Shown here in pieces: positions 39,201 through 49,800 of a stretch of 64,000 nt of DNA (positions are counted from its first letter, which is position 1; every line of letters starts with the position of its first letter). This stretch comes from Micrasema longulum. Its lineage: Eukaryota; Arthropoda; Insecta; Trichoptera; Brachycentridae. The notes under the pieces are model-generated. The model had not been told where the DNA came from. It searched no databases and saw only the letters and a list, made by a program, of their open reading frames with translations. Both the position numbers and the translations under genes were made by a program. The DNA lies in assembly GCA_022494885.1 (NCBI GenBank), contig JAGVSM010004940.1, forward strand, positions 1 through 64,000, read 5' to 3'.

Positions 39201-39825
39201 TTTTAATTTCTGATACAATTTCAAGTTGCCAGAATGCCAATTATTCAGACGCTTTGTAGCTGTAAGGTGATTGGTAATTTATCTTCAATGTATAAATGTT
39301 ATCAACTATCAAATACCTAAATTTTGAAAACGGGGTCTAGAATTCTAACTGCCCATGCGCTCAAATGGACTCCGATTTTTTAAATTAGTTTTTTAAGTAC
39401 ATTTGTTAAAATATATTATATCATTAAAACACTTAACTTCATTGTCAAATTAAAACATAATGTAAATGGGGGCTAGATTACTTACCGTCCATGCGCTCTG
39501 TAGCTGCAAGATGTGCTATAATCTAGCTCCTATTTGTTATAATTGAAATATATCATAATTGGAACCTGGGGAACTAGAATCCCAACCGTCCATACGCTCT
39601 GTAGCTACAAGAAGTGCTGTGATACGTATTTACTATACAGCGCCCTTAAGGTGATTTTCACAAAAATGGCGCTATGTAAATTATCAAACTACAATAATAA
39701 TAATATGATATATGTTTTCTAATCTAGGTTAAAACTTACCCGCATATTATGACTGTGAAGCATTCTAATAATGCTGGATACAGATTATCTGTTGAATCAT
39801 CGGATGTATCTGTAGTTCCCATCAT
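24240..39825 (-). CDS. GPR155: Lysosomal cholesterol signalling protein LYCHOS (GPR155 orthologue), 14 coding exons
   Basis: Spliced by reading GT-AG boundaries that keep frame: 39825-39740, 35676-35387, 34930-34626, 34272-34151, 34071-33906, 33479-33252, 32726-32574, 32492-32318, 31686-31492, 30036-29903, 28156-27961, 25652-25477, 25391-25266, 24432-24240 (stop TAG). This gives about 848 residues, close to the roughly 870 of human GPR155. The first five exons encode a ten-helix PIN/auxin-carrier-like bundle (motifs NLYPALLECF, EAKGLGTFV, APISLAILNPI). The next exons encode a GPCR-like membrane region (FPWLCIAGWGIPLV, YVELRFLDIILNYGQ) interrupted by a hydrophilic, Cys-containing loop (NCCGG, CQCPPG). 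The last two exons encode a DEP domain (GVFRGSCLVHWI, EAVTYGRHLLEGRLI). In mammals this lysosomal membrane protein senses cholesterol and promotes mTORC1 activity by countering GATOR1; that role is transferred by homology. The two adjacent ATGs at 39825/39822 lie just inside an exon with a possible acceptor upstream, so a 5' noncoding exon is likely. The phase from 29903 to 28156 does not close, so one short exon (length 2 mod 3) is missing from this model. Confidence 0.9.
24521..24680 (+). repeat. tRNA-derived SINE (third type), in the last LYCHOS intron
   Basis: The A-box-like part is CCTGTAGTGTGAAGGCTGAG and the B-box-like part is GAGTTCCATTCCCAG. The body contains AACGGTCTGG and it ends in an A-run. 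The body resembles that of the element at 30830. Confidence 0.5.
26823..26970 (-). repeat. SINE family A, 3' half, in a LYCHOS intron
   Basis: The family tail is present in reverse orientation (TGGTGCATAGGGTGCTGTAT) with the mid-body motif TGGGTCCAAGGGC; the tRNA-like head is missing. Confidence 0.65.
28290..28390. repeat. 12-copy foldback family, left-end fragment in a LYCHOS intron
   Basis: Outer flank (GACTGGATTTCACTTGG) followed by the family terminus ACAACAGAGATAGAGAACAT; the rest is missing. Confidence 0.5.
29484..29786. repeat. 12-copy foldback family, copy in a LYCHOS intron
   Basis: Left arm AGGGCATATGACCTGTAAGC and CCACTTTACGCACTGTGTAA; right arm GTTACACAGTGCGTAAAGTG; terminus CCACCTCTGTTGT. 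It ends about 115 bases below exon 30036-29903. Confidence 0.7.
30830..31048 (+). repeat. tRNA-derived SINE (third type), in a LYCHOS intron
   Basis: The head GGCGCCGTGGCGCTGTTGGT and B box CAGGTTCAATTCTCGCC are clearly tRNA-like. The 3' end CAAGCCTCTAAAATAGAGGC forms a small hairpin followed by a T-run. No tRNA cloverleaf is expected to be functional because the acceptor stem is not closed. Confidence 0.6.
31983..32236. repeat. 250-base hairpin MITE family, copy 2, in a LYCHOS intron
   Basis: Arms CTACAACTAGGTAACTTCAA and TTAAAGTTACCTAGTTGTA, with inner ATCTTCCTCCATGAATGC and GCATTCATGGAGGATAT. It fills about 40% of the short intron between exons 32492-32318 and 31686-31492. Confidence 0.8.
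33529..33660. mobile_element. Pogo-like element end, in a LYCHOS intron
   Basis: Starts after TA with CAGTAAAACCTCATTTTTAC, resembling the termini at 21301 and 48744. A possible partner GGTTTTACATTTTAAA lies near 33649. The right border is uncertain. Confidence 0.45.
37015..37205 (+). repeat. SINE family A copy (diverged), in a LYCHOS intron
   Basis: Head TCCGCCTCAAGGTCAAGTGG, degraded B box, and the body motif AGTCCCTGGACTGGCACCTG. The 3' tail is lost where a fragment of the 12-copy foldback family begins. Confidence 0.65.
37200..37313. repeat. 12-copy foldback family, small fragment
   Basis: Diverged right arm: GTCAATGATAGGTCATAAAT, CTGTAAACGCCTAGA, ending TCTTCATCTCAGTTG. Confidence 0.45.
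37850..38112 (-). pseudogene. Tc1/mariner-type transposase, C-terminal remnant
   Basis: On the minus strand the frame reads YSPDVAPADIFPLLKLK, then SVEEIKVKSLTQLRAI and a Tyr/Cys-rich end. This is the typical block around the last catalytic Asp and the C-terminus of mariner-like transposases. The upstream part is frame-broken, and I could not locate inverted ends. It lies in the first long intron of LYCHOS, in the same orientation as the host gene. Confidence 0.7.
38640..38768 (-). repeat. SINE family B copy (tRNA-derived), in a LYCHOS intron
   Basis: On the minus strand it reads AGAATCAGGTTGTGGTCCCG, then a B box near GTTTCGAACCCC, then CAACTTGATTTCC. Related, more damaged copies occur at 53460 and 58557, giving a second SINE family distinct from A. 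Confidence 0.65.
39250..39700. repeat. Dispersed repeat with internal units, upstream part of LYCHOS intron 1
   Basis: CGCTCTGTAGCTGCAAG-like units recur at about 39251, 39496 and 39596, then CCCTTAAGGTGATTTTCACA and TGGCGCTATGTAAATTATC. The same modules occur in reverse order and strand at 52975-53310, and the last module alone at 49770. It ends only 35 bases below the LYCHOS first coding exon. Confidence 0.6.
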
Positions 39826-39999
39826 GAAGCTGAAAATTACAGACATAATACTAAATAGCGAAAATGAAAATGGCAAATACTGAATTTCACGCACAATAGG
39901 TAACAGCACTTCCGTTTAGTTTACACGATCTTATTTGCTTTCTTTTAGCTTGGATTGGATTATTTTAGCATTAACGTGATAATCAATTTATTGCAAAAA

Positions 40000-42699
40000 T
40001 CAATGCAAAAATAGAGTTATCACTGGTCAATCCTTTCATATTAAAATAAAAAAGAATTCTTATCAATAATTGAAACATTTTATTTACCGGAATACAGAAA
40101 TCACTATTAAGAATACCGTTCACTGAATGTGTTTTGAAATTATGATGACTAACATCTTCATTTTATTATTAATTCGTCAACATATTGACAAGATGCGAAT
40201 TCAGAATTTATAGCAAATTAGATATGTCACCACAGGCACAGATTACTAATACTAATATAAATGTCACTCATAGTACATTATCTCTTTGTCTATGAATGTC
40301 ACCACATATAAAACTAAATATTATTATTACAGACGAACAGCTGTTTATTTTTCTTGAGAGCAGACAATATTTTTTAGTCTATGGTTCTATGAAGCAAATG
40401 TTCCTAAGATCGTATCACAAAGGAAAGATTGATAATTGGAAACACAGATTAAAGATAATTAGAAATGATCCACCTCTTGTGTAGTTGTTGGCTCGTTCTC
40501 CTTCCATACTTGAGGTCCTAGGTTCGATTCCTGTTAAGGTGGATGTGAAATATTTATTTGAATGTGATTCTACGCTGCAACAATTTATAGTTTATGGACT
40601 GGAACCTGAAGCGTAAAACTGCCCATTTTGCATTCATATCTTGGATATTCTGCGAAAAAACACTAAGTCAAAATTTTGCTGTTTTGACTTAATGATGAGG
40701 ATATACTATTGAAAAAATACTCTACGATCTGCAAAAATGCACTAAATCCTATTTACACTACAAGTCGAGATATTTTCTGTAAAAAGTCAATATAACATAA
40801 ATCCGTTCAGATAAAAAGCACCAAGGGCAAGGGACGCCGTATTGGTGGGCCATCAAAAACAATATTTCGGATATATTTAGAGGAGCTTATGGAGTAGTAC
40901 TGACTTGAGAAAAGGTAGGATTGTTGGTCGGTGACATAATATCTTGGAGATGTCTAATAAGTGATGTCTACATGCTTTTCTATGGGGCAGCAATTATTAT
41001 TTTCTTTCTTTTCTCTTTTAACTAATTAATTATTATTTTACCTGATGTAATAGGTACTTTCGTTAGATAAAATGAGTATATAACTTTTTTAATTAAATAA
41101 AAAAAACATTTCTCACAAAGTGATTATAGTAGGTACAATGTGAATTCAATTTGAATTCCTTACTGTGGTATTATGTATCAGCGAAAATGCACTAAGTCAT
41201 GTCAATCTACTATTATTTTGAAACAAATGTTCTGAAAGTTCAGTTATTATTTATAAAACAATTGAATGAAATGAAGTAAATATATCAATTTACAATTTTT
41301 TCAAGTTGGCTTTGTAATGTTTAGTATAAAAAAAAGTTATTTCGTTACAAACTTTGAACTCCAATTATATCAGAAGTAGTAATTTTGTCTATTGCTTTTT
41401 CGCAGAATACCCTCGATATACATTATAAATAAACACTGGTATGTCATGATTGCAGTACCGATGCAATGTTTTATGAACCACGGAGCGCGGATAAAAAAAT
41501 GATGGCGTAGTAGGCGGAATAATAATACATAAAAAGATATATATAAATGTTCTTCATCTTCTTAGTTTTTTTTTGTCTTTTTCACCTCTCAATGTATGAA
41601 TGTTGAGGAAGCGATATTCATATGGATGACAGAGTAACATGGTGTTACATTTTTTCTGCTTATCACTGTGGATAAAAGTTTGTTTTTTTTTTATTTTTAT
41701 AAATTTGTTAGTTCTTAAAATATGAATATCAATGGCCGTCGTTGGGGATTATTATTTTTACTTGGATTGTATTAAAAAAGCATGTTTTCCCTGCGGAAAA
41801 GCTAGGTTAATTATTTTATTGTTAATGTTATTGCATTTTTTAAAGAAAGGTTTTTTAAATACTGTAAGTATTTCATCGCTTAGTTTTTTGAACAACAGGT
41901 ATATTAAATCCCAATTGACTTTAACAGTAGATGGAAAATATTGTTGTACTTTGCAAAGGTTCAGCTAAATATAATTTGAAAGGACGATTTATTTTTAGAA
42001 TTTCAAAAATTTAGGTTTTTATGACACCGCGTCCATCAAAATAAGCATTAAATTTCACAGATTTTCACGGACTTTCAGGGCCCGTATAAACATGAAAAGT
42101 TAACCTAGTTATCTCTTCAATTGTCTATAAAGTAGAATCGATATGAAAATAAATATTTTCGTGTAAATTCATTTATAAAACACGTTAAATTATAAAAGTT
42201 ACTGACCAAGATACTTAAATTTTTATACACGTTATATTTTACAAATAATCCAATTTTACTTTATAGATAATAATTGAAGATAATTCTTTGAACTTCTCAT
42301 TGTAGTCGGAATTCTGATATTGATGGTATGTTTTTGCATTATGCGTAATGCCGTATACATATGATAGCATTTATAGTTACGTTTCTATGATGAAAACATT
42401 GAAACCTGCAACGCAATCCAAAACGTTGGCAAGCGGTTATTTTCCGACATAAACCATAATAGCCGAAGATATTTTAACACATGATTGTCAGATTAATTTA
42501 AGTGTTTACTATTTAGGCATCTAATATGGTAGTTAAAAATAGATGAAAGTATTTTCACAAATAACAATTTCAGTAGATACACTTTTCGAAAATCTATCGA
42601 CCTCGAGCTAACTCGTAATGATATTTGTGTATGATTTTTTTGTTTTTAGGGAAAAAATAGTTGGTATTTTGATGGTTAAATTCAGAAGACTAAAAAAAC
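40000..42699. other. Region between LYCHOS and TRMT112
   Basis: Expected to hold the promoter and any 5' noncoding exon of LYCHOS (minus strand) and the TRMT112 promoter (plus strand). Apart from the SINE at 40467 I see no distinct element; open frames are short and unconvincing. Confidence 0.5.
40467..40640 (+). repeat. SINE family A-like copy upstream of LYCHOS
   Basis: The B box GGTTCGATTCC and the body motif TATGGACTGGAACCTGAAGC are recognisable. The A box region is diverged and the tail is absent. Confidence 0.6.
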
Positions 42700-42930
42700 A
42701 TGAAGCTAGCCAACTTTTTTTTTGAAGGAAGAAAAATCAAATCAAGCTATGTACGATTTATTTTGTCTCTGGCTACCGAATTTCAATTGATAGGTGTTGG
42801 CAACTATGTGCGGCTTGACTCTGCCTATTTTGTCAGTGTCCGGCTGTCTATGGATTCTAGAGACTGGCTTTTGACGTTTGTTTTATCGCGTGCTTTTCAA
42901 TTTTATTGTGAAATATTGATCGAGAAATAG
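42700..42930 (+). other. Possible upstream open reading frame before TRMT112
   Basis: A 76-codon frame starting MKLANFFFEG ends 10 bases before the TRMT112 start, in a different frame. It resembles no family I know. If the transcript begins upstream of 42700, this would be a uORF; it may equally be chance or an untranscribed flank. A pyrimidine-rich stretch ending TTTTTAG at about 42649 could be an acceptor for a 5' noncoding exon. Confidence 0.2.
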
Positions 42931-42940
42931 GAAAACAAAA

Positions 42941-43315
42941 ATGAAGCTAATCACCCATAATATGTTGACTTCAAGGTGTGTAAAAGGTGTAATCAATGGC
43001 TACCCTCTCACAATAAAGGCTAAAGAATGTAAAGTGACTGAAGTTGACTTCAATATAGATTTTATATGCAGATTAATACCAAAATTAGATTATCCTGTTT
43101 TATGGAACGCGGCAGACAGCTTAGGTTATAGCGAAGACCTCCCCAAAGCTGTTGTCGAGAATTTCGAAGAGAATGAAGTATTTCTCAAAAAAGTGCACAG
43201 AGTTTTGATGGAAGTTGAGGTTCTCGAAGGATCCCTTATCTGCCCAGAGACTGGAAGAGAGTTCCCAATCGTCAGAGGAATACCTAATATGTTGTTGACT
43301 GAGGCTGAAGTTTAA
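42941..43315 (+). CDS. TRMT112: Multifunctional methyltransferase subunit TRM112
   Basis: A single uninterrupted exon of 124 residues, matching the usual length of about 125. It starts MKLITHNMLTSRCVKGV and ends with the family's conserved ICPETGREFPI...GIPNMLL block. TRM112 has no enzyme activity itself; it is the stabilising partner of several SAM-dependent methyltransferases that modify tRNA, rRNA and release factors (TRMT11, ALKBH8, BUD23, METTL5 and N6AMT1 in animals). The C-terminal zinc-binding CxxC pair of yeast Trm112 is reduced to one Cys here (in LICPETG), as in other animal proteins. The ATG follows an A-rich context (ACAAAA). The gene is convergent with UQCRC2, whose stop lies about 500 bases away. 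Confidence 0.96.
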   Translation: MKLITHNMLTSRCVKGVINGYPLTIKAKECKVTEVDFNIDFICRLIPKLDYPVLWNAADSLGYSEDLPKAVVENFEENEVFLKKVHRVLMEVEVLEGSLICPETGREFPIVRGIPNMLLTEAEV

Positions 43316-43416
43316 TTTTCAATACAATCAAAAGACAATTCCCATAACATGTTTTGAACTTGTTATTTAAGCTTAATATAAATATTCTGTTTTACGTTTA
43401 ATATATTTATGTAACA

Positions 43417-43422
43417 AATAAA
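43417..43422 (+). terminator. Probable polyadenylation signal of TRMT112
   Basis: AATAAA about 100 bases after the TRMT112 stop, in the short gap before the convergent UQCRC2 gene. Confidence 0.55.
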
Positions 43423-43818
43423 AAACCCGTAAAAATCCTTTGTTGTATATATCTCAGATTATCCTGTATTGAATAAAATAAAAAACCTTCGGAAATACTA
43501 CACAACCTAACTAGATGTGCCATTTAGTTGTATTTGTGTTAAGGCAAAGAAGTTGATTTAAAATAATAAAAATTCAGTAATTTACAAATATTTTATTACG
43601 CCATGAACAATAAATTATTTAAACAATAAAGAATATGATCACATGTTGTATGGTTTCCATCTTGCTGTGTATAATGCTTTAACAATGAACTTAATAGTAT
43701 ATAATGTATGTATTTTGGAAATACACATCTAATTATGTTACTGTTTGATGGAGAAAGGATTAATAATACAATTAGCTACTATTGTGCTCCTTACTAAGCA
43801 GGTATATTTCGAAACAGT

Positions 43819-46800
43819 TTATTGTAATTCATCTATGTACGGTACATTGATAAGATTGCCCGCAGCACCCATGGACAGCTTTCCTTGACAGATTTTGCTA
43901 GCAACCTGTGAACAAATATTTATGAGGTAAGTGTATAATGTTATTGACAATATTTTAAACATGACCGAATGGAATATTCATTGACAAAGGCTGGATTTCC
44001 CAAATGTTTTCCCATTGTTGCGATAAATCCAAAGTTTTATTTTTATTCAATAGGATCCATCCTAAGGACGATTAATGATAGATAATGTAATTATAACTCC
44101 TAAATAAAAAATAAACCAAAAAAAAACATTTAGATGTTTAGGTAAGGGCTAAATGTTAATTCCATTCTAGTATAGGGTGTTTCCTATACAGTAGAGAATT
44201 TCAGGATCAAGGGTAAAGAGGAGTGATGCTAAATTTATAGGACAGGGACACTTTTGAGAAAGATTTTTTTAGTTTTCACGGTTATCGCTGCTGATCTTAC
44301 AACAGAGATGGAAAAACTTTTTATATAAGGCAATATAGAAGTTTAGGCATTTTCAGGGCTTATGATCTGTCATCTTTGTGAAGACCAACAGATGGAAGAA
44401 TTGAAGGAATATAGATGTTCAAACATAGGCAGAATGGTGAACATTACAGTGTGTAAAGTGGCCACTTATACCAGCTAATGACTGCTCATAAGGACTGTAA
44501 ATGCCTAGACTATCTATATTCCCTTCCATAAGTTCTTCATCTCCGTTGTTATATATTAATAACTCTCAAGGGGATTGAACCCATTTCTTGTCTACAAAAA
44601 TTTGAACAAACTCAAAACATTGTTGATCATTTATAATGATTTTTATGTTCAATCACTTATCTTAAAAACAAATTTGTTAAAATTAAATGTGGTTTTAGCA
44701 TCAAATTAGTAGTTGGTACAAATAATATACTACAATAATATCGCAGGGTAGTTACAACTAGGAAGCGTTAAAATCAGCATTTGTGAATTATCCACTGAAA
44801 ACACATTTTTATCTTCCTCCATGAATTCTACAAATAGACAAGTCATGCATTCAAATCATCATAATCTGTTTTTAAACCACAACTTGCCTATGGGTAGCAT
44901 TCATGATGGAAGAAAAAAAAAGATTTTTAGTGGGTGATGCTTTGAGTTGATGATTTTGAAGTTACCAAGTTGTAGTGATCAGACACATATCACATCAATA
45001 TAGAAAGAACAAACAAAGACGATTTACATGAAACAACCAACTCAAATAATTGAAAAATCACCAAAGAGTTTTCTTCTTTTGAGTTTGTCTTAATATTTGT
45101 AAATATGTAATGGATTCAACCTTATAAGGATTTGATCTGTTATTGGAAAAATGTGTTCAATTTTCGTATACATAATATTATTTCCCTATATTGTGAAGAA
45201 TACATGTTATGAAATTAAATAATTATCATATGTACTTATTCTTTAAAAAAAAATTTAGTTTTGATCATTTTTGACTCCAAGTTGCAAGTTGCTACACCAC
45301 AAGTGACCGTGTTTCATCATGACAACATTAAGAAAATACCATTTCTGGTAGCACTACATCTATTTATTGAATCGGCATTTACTTTGTCACACTTCATGAT
45401 AGATGAAATATTATTTATGTTTTTATGAATAATCTAGCACTAAACTTCTTTATTAAAATTAATAATAATATTGTTATAACACATAAAATTATACCGTCCT
45501 GATGGTATTTCCTCATACTCCGTTAACAGGTTATAAGATAAATGGCAGTGTTCTTACTTTAGTTATGTCATTGTTGCTTATCTTGGTAATCAGGTCTGCG
45601 AGTTCATTTGTCTTGACCAGATTTCCAGTGAGAAGGCCCTGAAGTGCGAGGTCTTCAGCCTGTTTGTACTGAGTGTCTCCGTGGCACAGGACTTCGGCCA
45701 AGAACTGGGCACGACCGCGATTCAGATCGTCACCTCCCAAAGATGCAGCTTTTTTACAAACTTTAGTAGCAGCTTGGACGGCCTAAAAAAAAAAAAAAAA
45801 TAATATAAAGGTCTGTGTTATGATGCGTGGTTAGTGTGGACTAAAAAAGATAAAAATTATAAAAGTGAATTAATAATTATATTTATAAATTTGATTTGTA
45901 CTTACTTTTCCTGCTACGGACTTGGGAGCTGAAATAAGAATGCCAAACAAGCCATCGTCAGAGTAGTTAATACTGAAGGCGTTGACAGCAAATGGAGAGT
46001 CACCGAGTTGGGAAGACACCGCTTTACCAAGAGGAGATATATCTCCTCCCCATTTTACTTTTGGTCCTGATCCAAGAGCTAAAAATAAAACAATATTTTG
46101 CAATGATAAATTCTTCCGATATTTCTACTTTTGGATAGCAAATTAAAATAAAGTTCATTCTTATAATTTTGGTTAGAGGATAATATTGTTTCTCAACAAT
46201 AAGCCCTCTTCAAAGAATGTGACTAGGAGATGGTGTAAACTCAGTTTTAATTAATGAAATCTTGTTTTAAAAAATCATTGGAAAATAAAAAAAAGGATAA
46301 ATCTGTCATGCAGACTTGGTTTGTAGGAACATTTTTTGTAGCATAAAACTTTTTATGATATTTTTGATTGGTTTAATTTTATCGACTTGAATCACAATTT
46401 TGATTGAAAGTATAAATTATGTATGTACATTATGTACATTGTACGTCTAGTTTTACTTTTTGCAAGCACATTAATTATTACTGTAGATAAAAAATTACAA
46501 ACCTCTGGATAGAATAGCGAGGGCAACGGAATCATTGATACAACTAAGTGAGGTTCCTTGTGTCCCTATTGCAATATGAGCCAGATCACCACCCATCTCC
46601 TTCCTGACAAAGAGATACAAAGTAAATGGTATTGTGGGTAAAGAAAGTTTAAGGCTTTAGGCTGTCATTCAATTTCTATGATTCCCCCCCAAAGGCGTAA
46701 AATATACCATTTCAATATGAAGTAAAAAAAAATATATTTAAAAAAAATATATATATACAAAAAATATACATATAAAATATAAATATAAAGTAATATACAT

Positions 46801-49800
46801 ATATAAAAATATAGTAAAGTCGGCGCCTACGTTCAAGGAAGGAATGCAGTGTTGTGATTTGTGACTTGTAACACTGTCCCGTTTGAGTTTAGATAAAAAT
46901 TAAGTGGTCGATATTAAAAAATATATTATATTCTCCAATCAATTTTAATCGAAACTTAACCGAGCAGCGTCAAAACATATTACCGTATTCCTTCTGTGCG
47001 CCTTGAACGTAGACCTCGTCATGAAATTTAAAAGATTCGTATCGGATCTGTGTACGACAAAAATTATGTCTCGATTTGTTGGTTCGGTTAATGTAAAATT
47101 AGTTTTTAAAATTATTTTACAAATTTGAACACACAAATCACTAGAAAAAACAACACGATCTTGAAGCTGATGTACTTTGCGTTGTAAGAAAAATAAAATA
47201 TGAGTTTCGATCAAGAAAGAATTTAAAAAACCTTATAAAAATGCAAAGCACAGATACAACGTTCACCACCGGCCGAATAATGGCCGTAATGAACATAAAC
47301 ATTTTATTCAAAGGATACTCAAGAAAATTGAACATTTTCAAGCGAAATTCTCTTTTTATTATTTTTTTTCAATTTATAGTTCCATAAAAATAGTTTTCAA
47401 CTAAAATATTTTACTAGTTACATTTTTTAAAAATGATTATCAAAGACATAATTTCACATAGAATTAAAGAAAAATACCAAAGTAATTATGTCATTTTAAA
47501 TGCTTGTATTTCTTTTTAAAACCAAAAATTTAAGATTTAGCCGGAGCTTTTCTAATGTTCAATTTATTATCTTCAAATCATAGAATACATTTTACTTTAA
47601 TACTTAGTCTTTAAAAAGGAATCGATATACCAAAGTTTGGTCTAAATTTTAAAAGGCGTAATCTGCCAGTTGAAAAGTAATTATATAAACCTTAGAAGTA
47701 TATTTTTTAACAGAACAAAAATTATTGATTTTATGTAATGCATGTTTCCTAATTTTTTTTTAACCGCGTGTTTTTGATAAAACATCCTTTTAAAATAGCA
47801 AAATCGTATGATTTCCTAATTTTTCTCGCATTTACAGCCTTAATGACTACACATATTTAAGTATAAAATAAGGATGAAATAATCAGAGAAACCAAAATAA
47901 TAAAAAATTAAAAAAATATTTAAATCTGTTGAGAGCATTAAATATGTAAATATGTATATCATGTTGGTTTATGAAATCTGTATGAAGTGCAAATTTGCAA
48001 TTTGGCATTGGTCTGATGATATGTGATTATGCACTTTATGATATACCTGAGATCTCCTCCCTTGAAAGAAGAGGGGGTGTTCTCTGCGCAACTGCTTCTA
48101 GTAAAGTTGATGTTCTGAGCCAAAGCAACGGCCCTATCCAGGGGAAGGCCAGCCACTCCGACGGCACATCGTTCGGCTGTAAAATTGGTGGACACAAAGT
48201 GCTGGAGAGACTCGGAGCTGAAATTGCCAGCCTGGCGAGGAGAGCAGAATAGGGAGTTCCCGAGTCCGCGGCGGAAGGCAGACTTGTGAAGGAGATCCAG
48301 TGCCCTAACCTAGAAATCAAATATAAGGATAAGAGGTTAATTTCATATAGTACAATCAACCTTTCGACTATAGGAATTATTATTGTCAATTAATATAATA
48401 AGAAAATAGTACAATATTAAAATAGTATTATTTAAATACGTAATACTTATTTTTAAATCAAATTTTTATTTCTTCTAAAAAACTTGCATAATCAAAAAAT
48501 ATTTAACCTACCAAAAAAGCACTTCTTAATTCATGACATGACATATGTAGCCGTTTTGACAATTAAAATTATGATATTTAATTTTTCATTTGAGTGGTAG
48601 AATTTCGATTTGAATTTGTATTTAAGATCATGCTCTGAGGTAATTTTTTGAGATGCTAGTTGTCATAATGTAAAGTGTGCTATTTCATTTTCTTGTAGGT
48701 TAGTTAGAAAATATTATGTTTTTACAGCAGTATGTATGATGTACAGTGGAACCTCTATATTCGTCAGCCCCCATCTTTAACAATCTTCGCATTCTGATGT
48801 CAATTTTTTCCCTATATATATTTGTTAGTATTTTCCGTATTCATCAGCCCCACTCCCACCGCTGGCACTGGCACATTGGATGACACAAACATAACATTGA
48901 ACAATTTTTTTGTCAAATCGAATGCTACTGGAATCATCGGAAAACACCCCATGATTGGAGTCAGAATTACTATCGGCTGTTTTGTTTCAATTGAAAAACC
49001 CTACTCTTCTTCCACTAGTATAATAAAGTTAATGTTTAAACATTTTTTGTACCATTTTTAAGAGCCGAAAACAGTAAGTTATTTCTTATGGGAAAAATTG
49101 TATCTATATTTGTTAAACCCATGAACAGATTAATGACAAATATAGAGGTTCCATTACTTAAACTATTAAAGGCAGATTAAGATGGGTTGGTTAAAAAACA
49201 TTTGTTCATCAGCCATCTCACATGAAACATACCTGAGGAGTGAGTCCAGCAGTTTCGTACTTGATGCGTTGAATAACTTCATCGAACTCCCACGAATTAA
49301 ATACTTGCTTGGACGCAACATCATTAAGGAATTTCATGGCATCCTCAATTTTATCTTTGGTAGCCTGAAAGCAAAAAAACATAATTTTAAATTTGTAAAG
49401 GATTTTACAAACATAAGATGTCTATTTTCATTTTTCTTCTCTCACAAAGTCGGTTTGACTTTGAATACCAAATATTTTTTTGAGATTATGATTATTATGG
49501 ATAACTTATATAGCGCTATTTTTGTAATATTATACCTCTATTCTACTTTCTTTTACTAGTTTTATCTACTATATCTAGATCTACTATTAAAACTCTTGGG
49601 CCTTTGAGAGAAAGAATACTATATTTTATTTTTGATTTATTTAGAAAAAATAAGAGCTGTTATATAAAAATATAAAATATAAAAATATAGTACATACATC
49701 CAGTTTAAGTTTTTCACAAATATAATGAGAAAACATGTTACACAGCAAAGAGAACAAAATATATATCATATATGACCCTTGAGGTGATTTTCACAAAAAT

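Noticed and set aside
43905..45557. CRISPR-like or tandem array suspected from regularly spaced repeats near the 44.3-44.9 kb MITEs
   Set aside because: The repeats are arms of two different foldback elements, not equal units with unique spacers, and this is a eukaryotic gene intron.
48036..48389. Open frames on other frames and the opposite strand at 48.0-48.4 kb
   Set aside because: They overlap UQCRC2 exon 48309-48047. Only the reading with SRGLGN/CSPRQAG-type core 2 sequence joins in phase with neighbouring exons.
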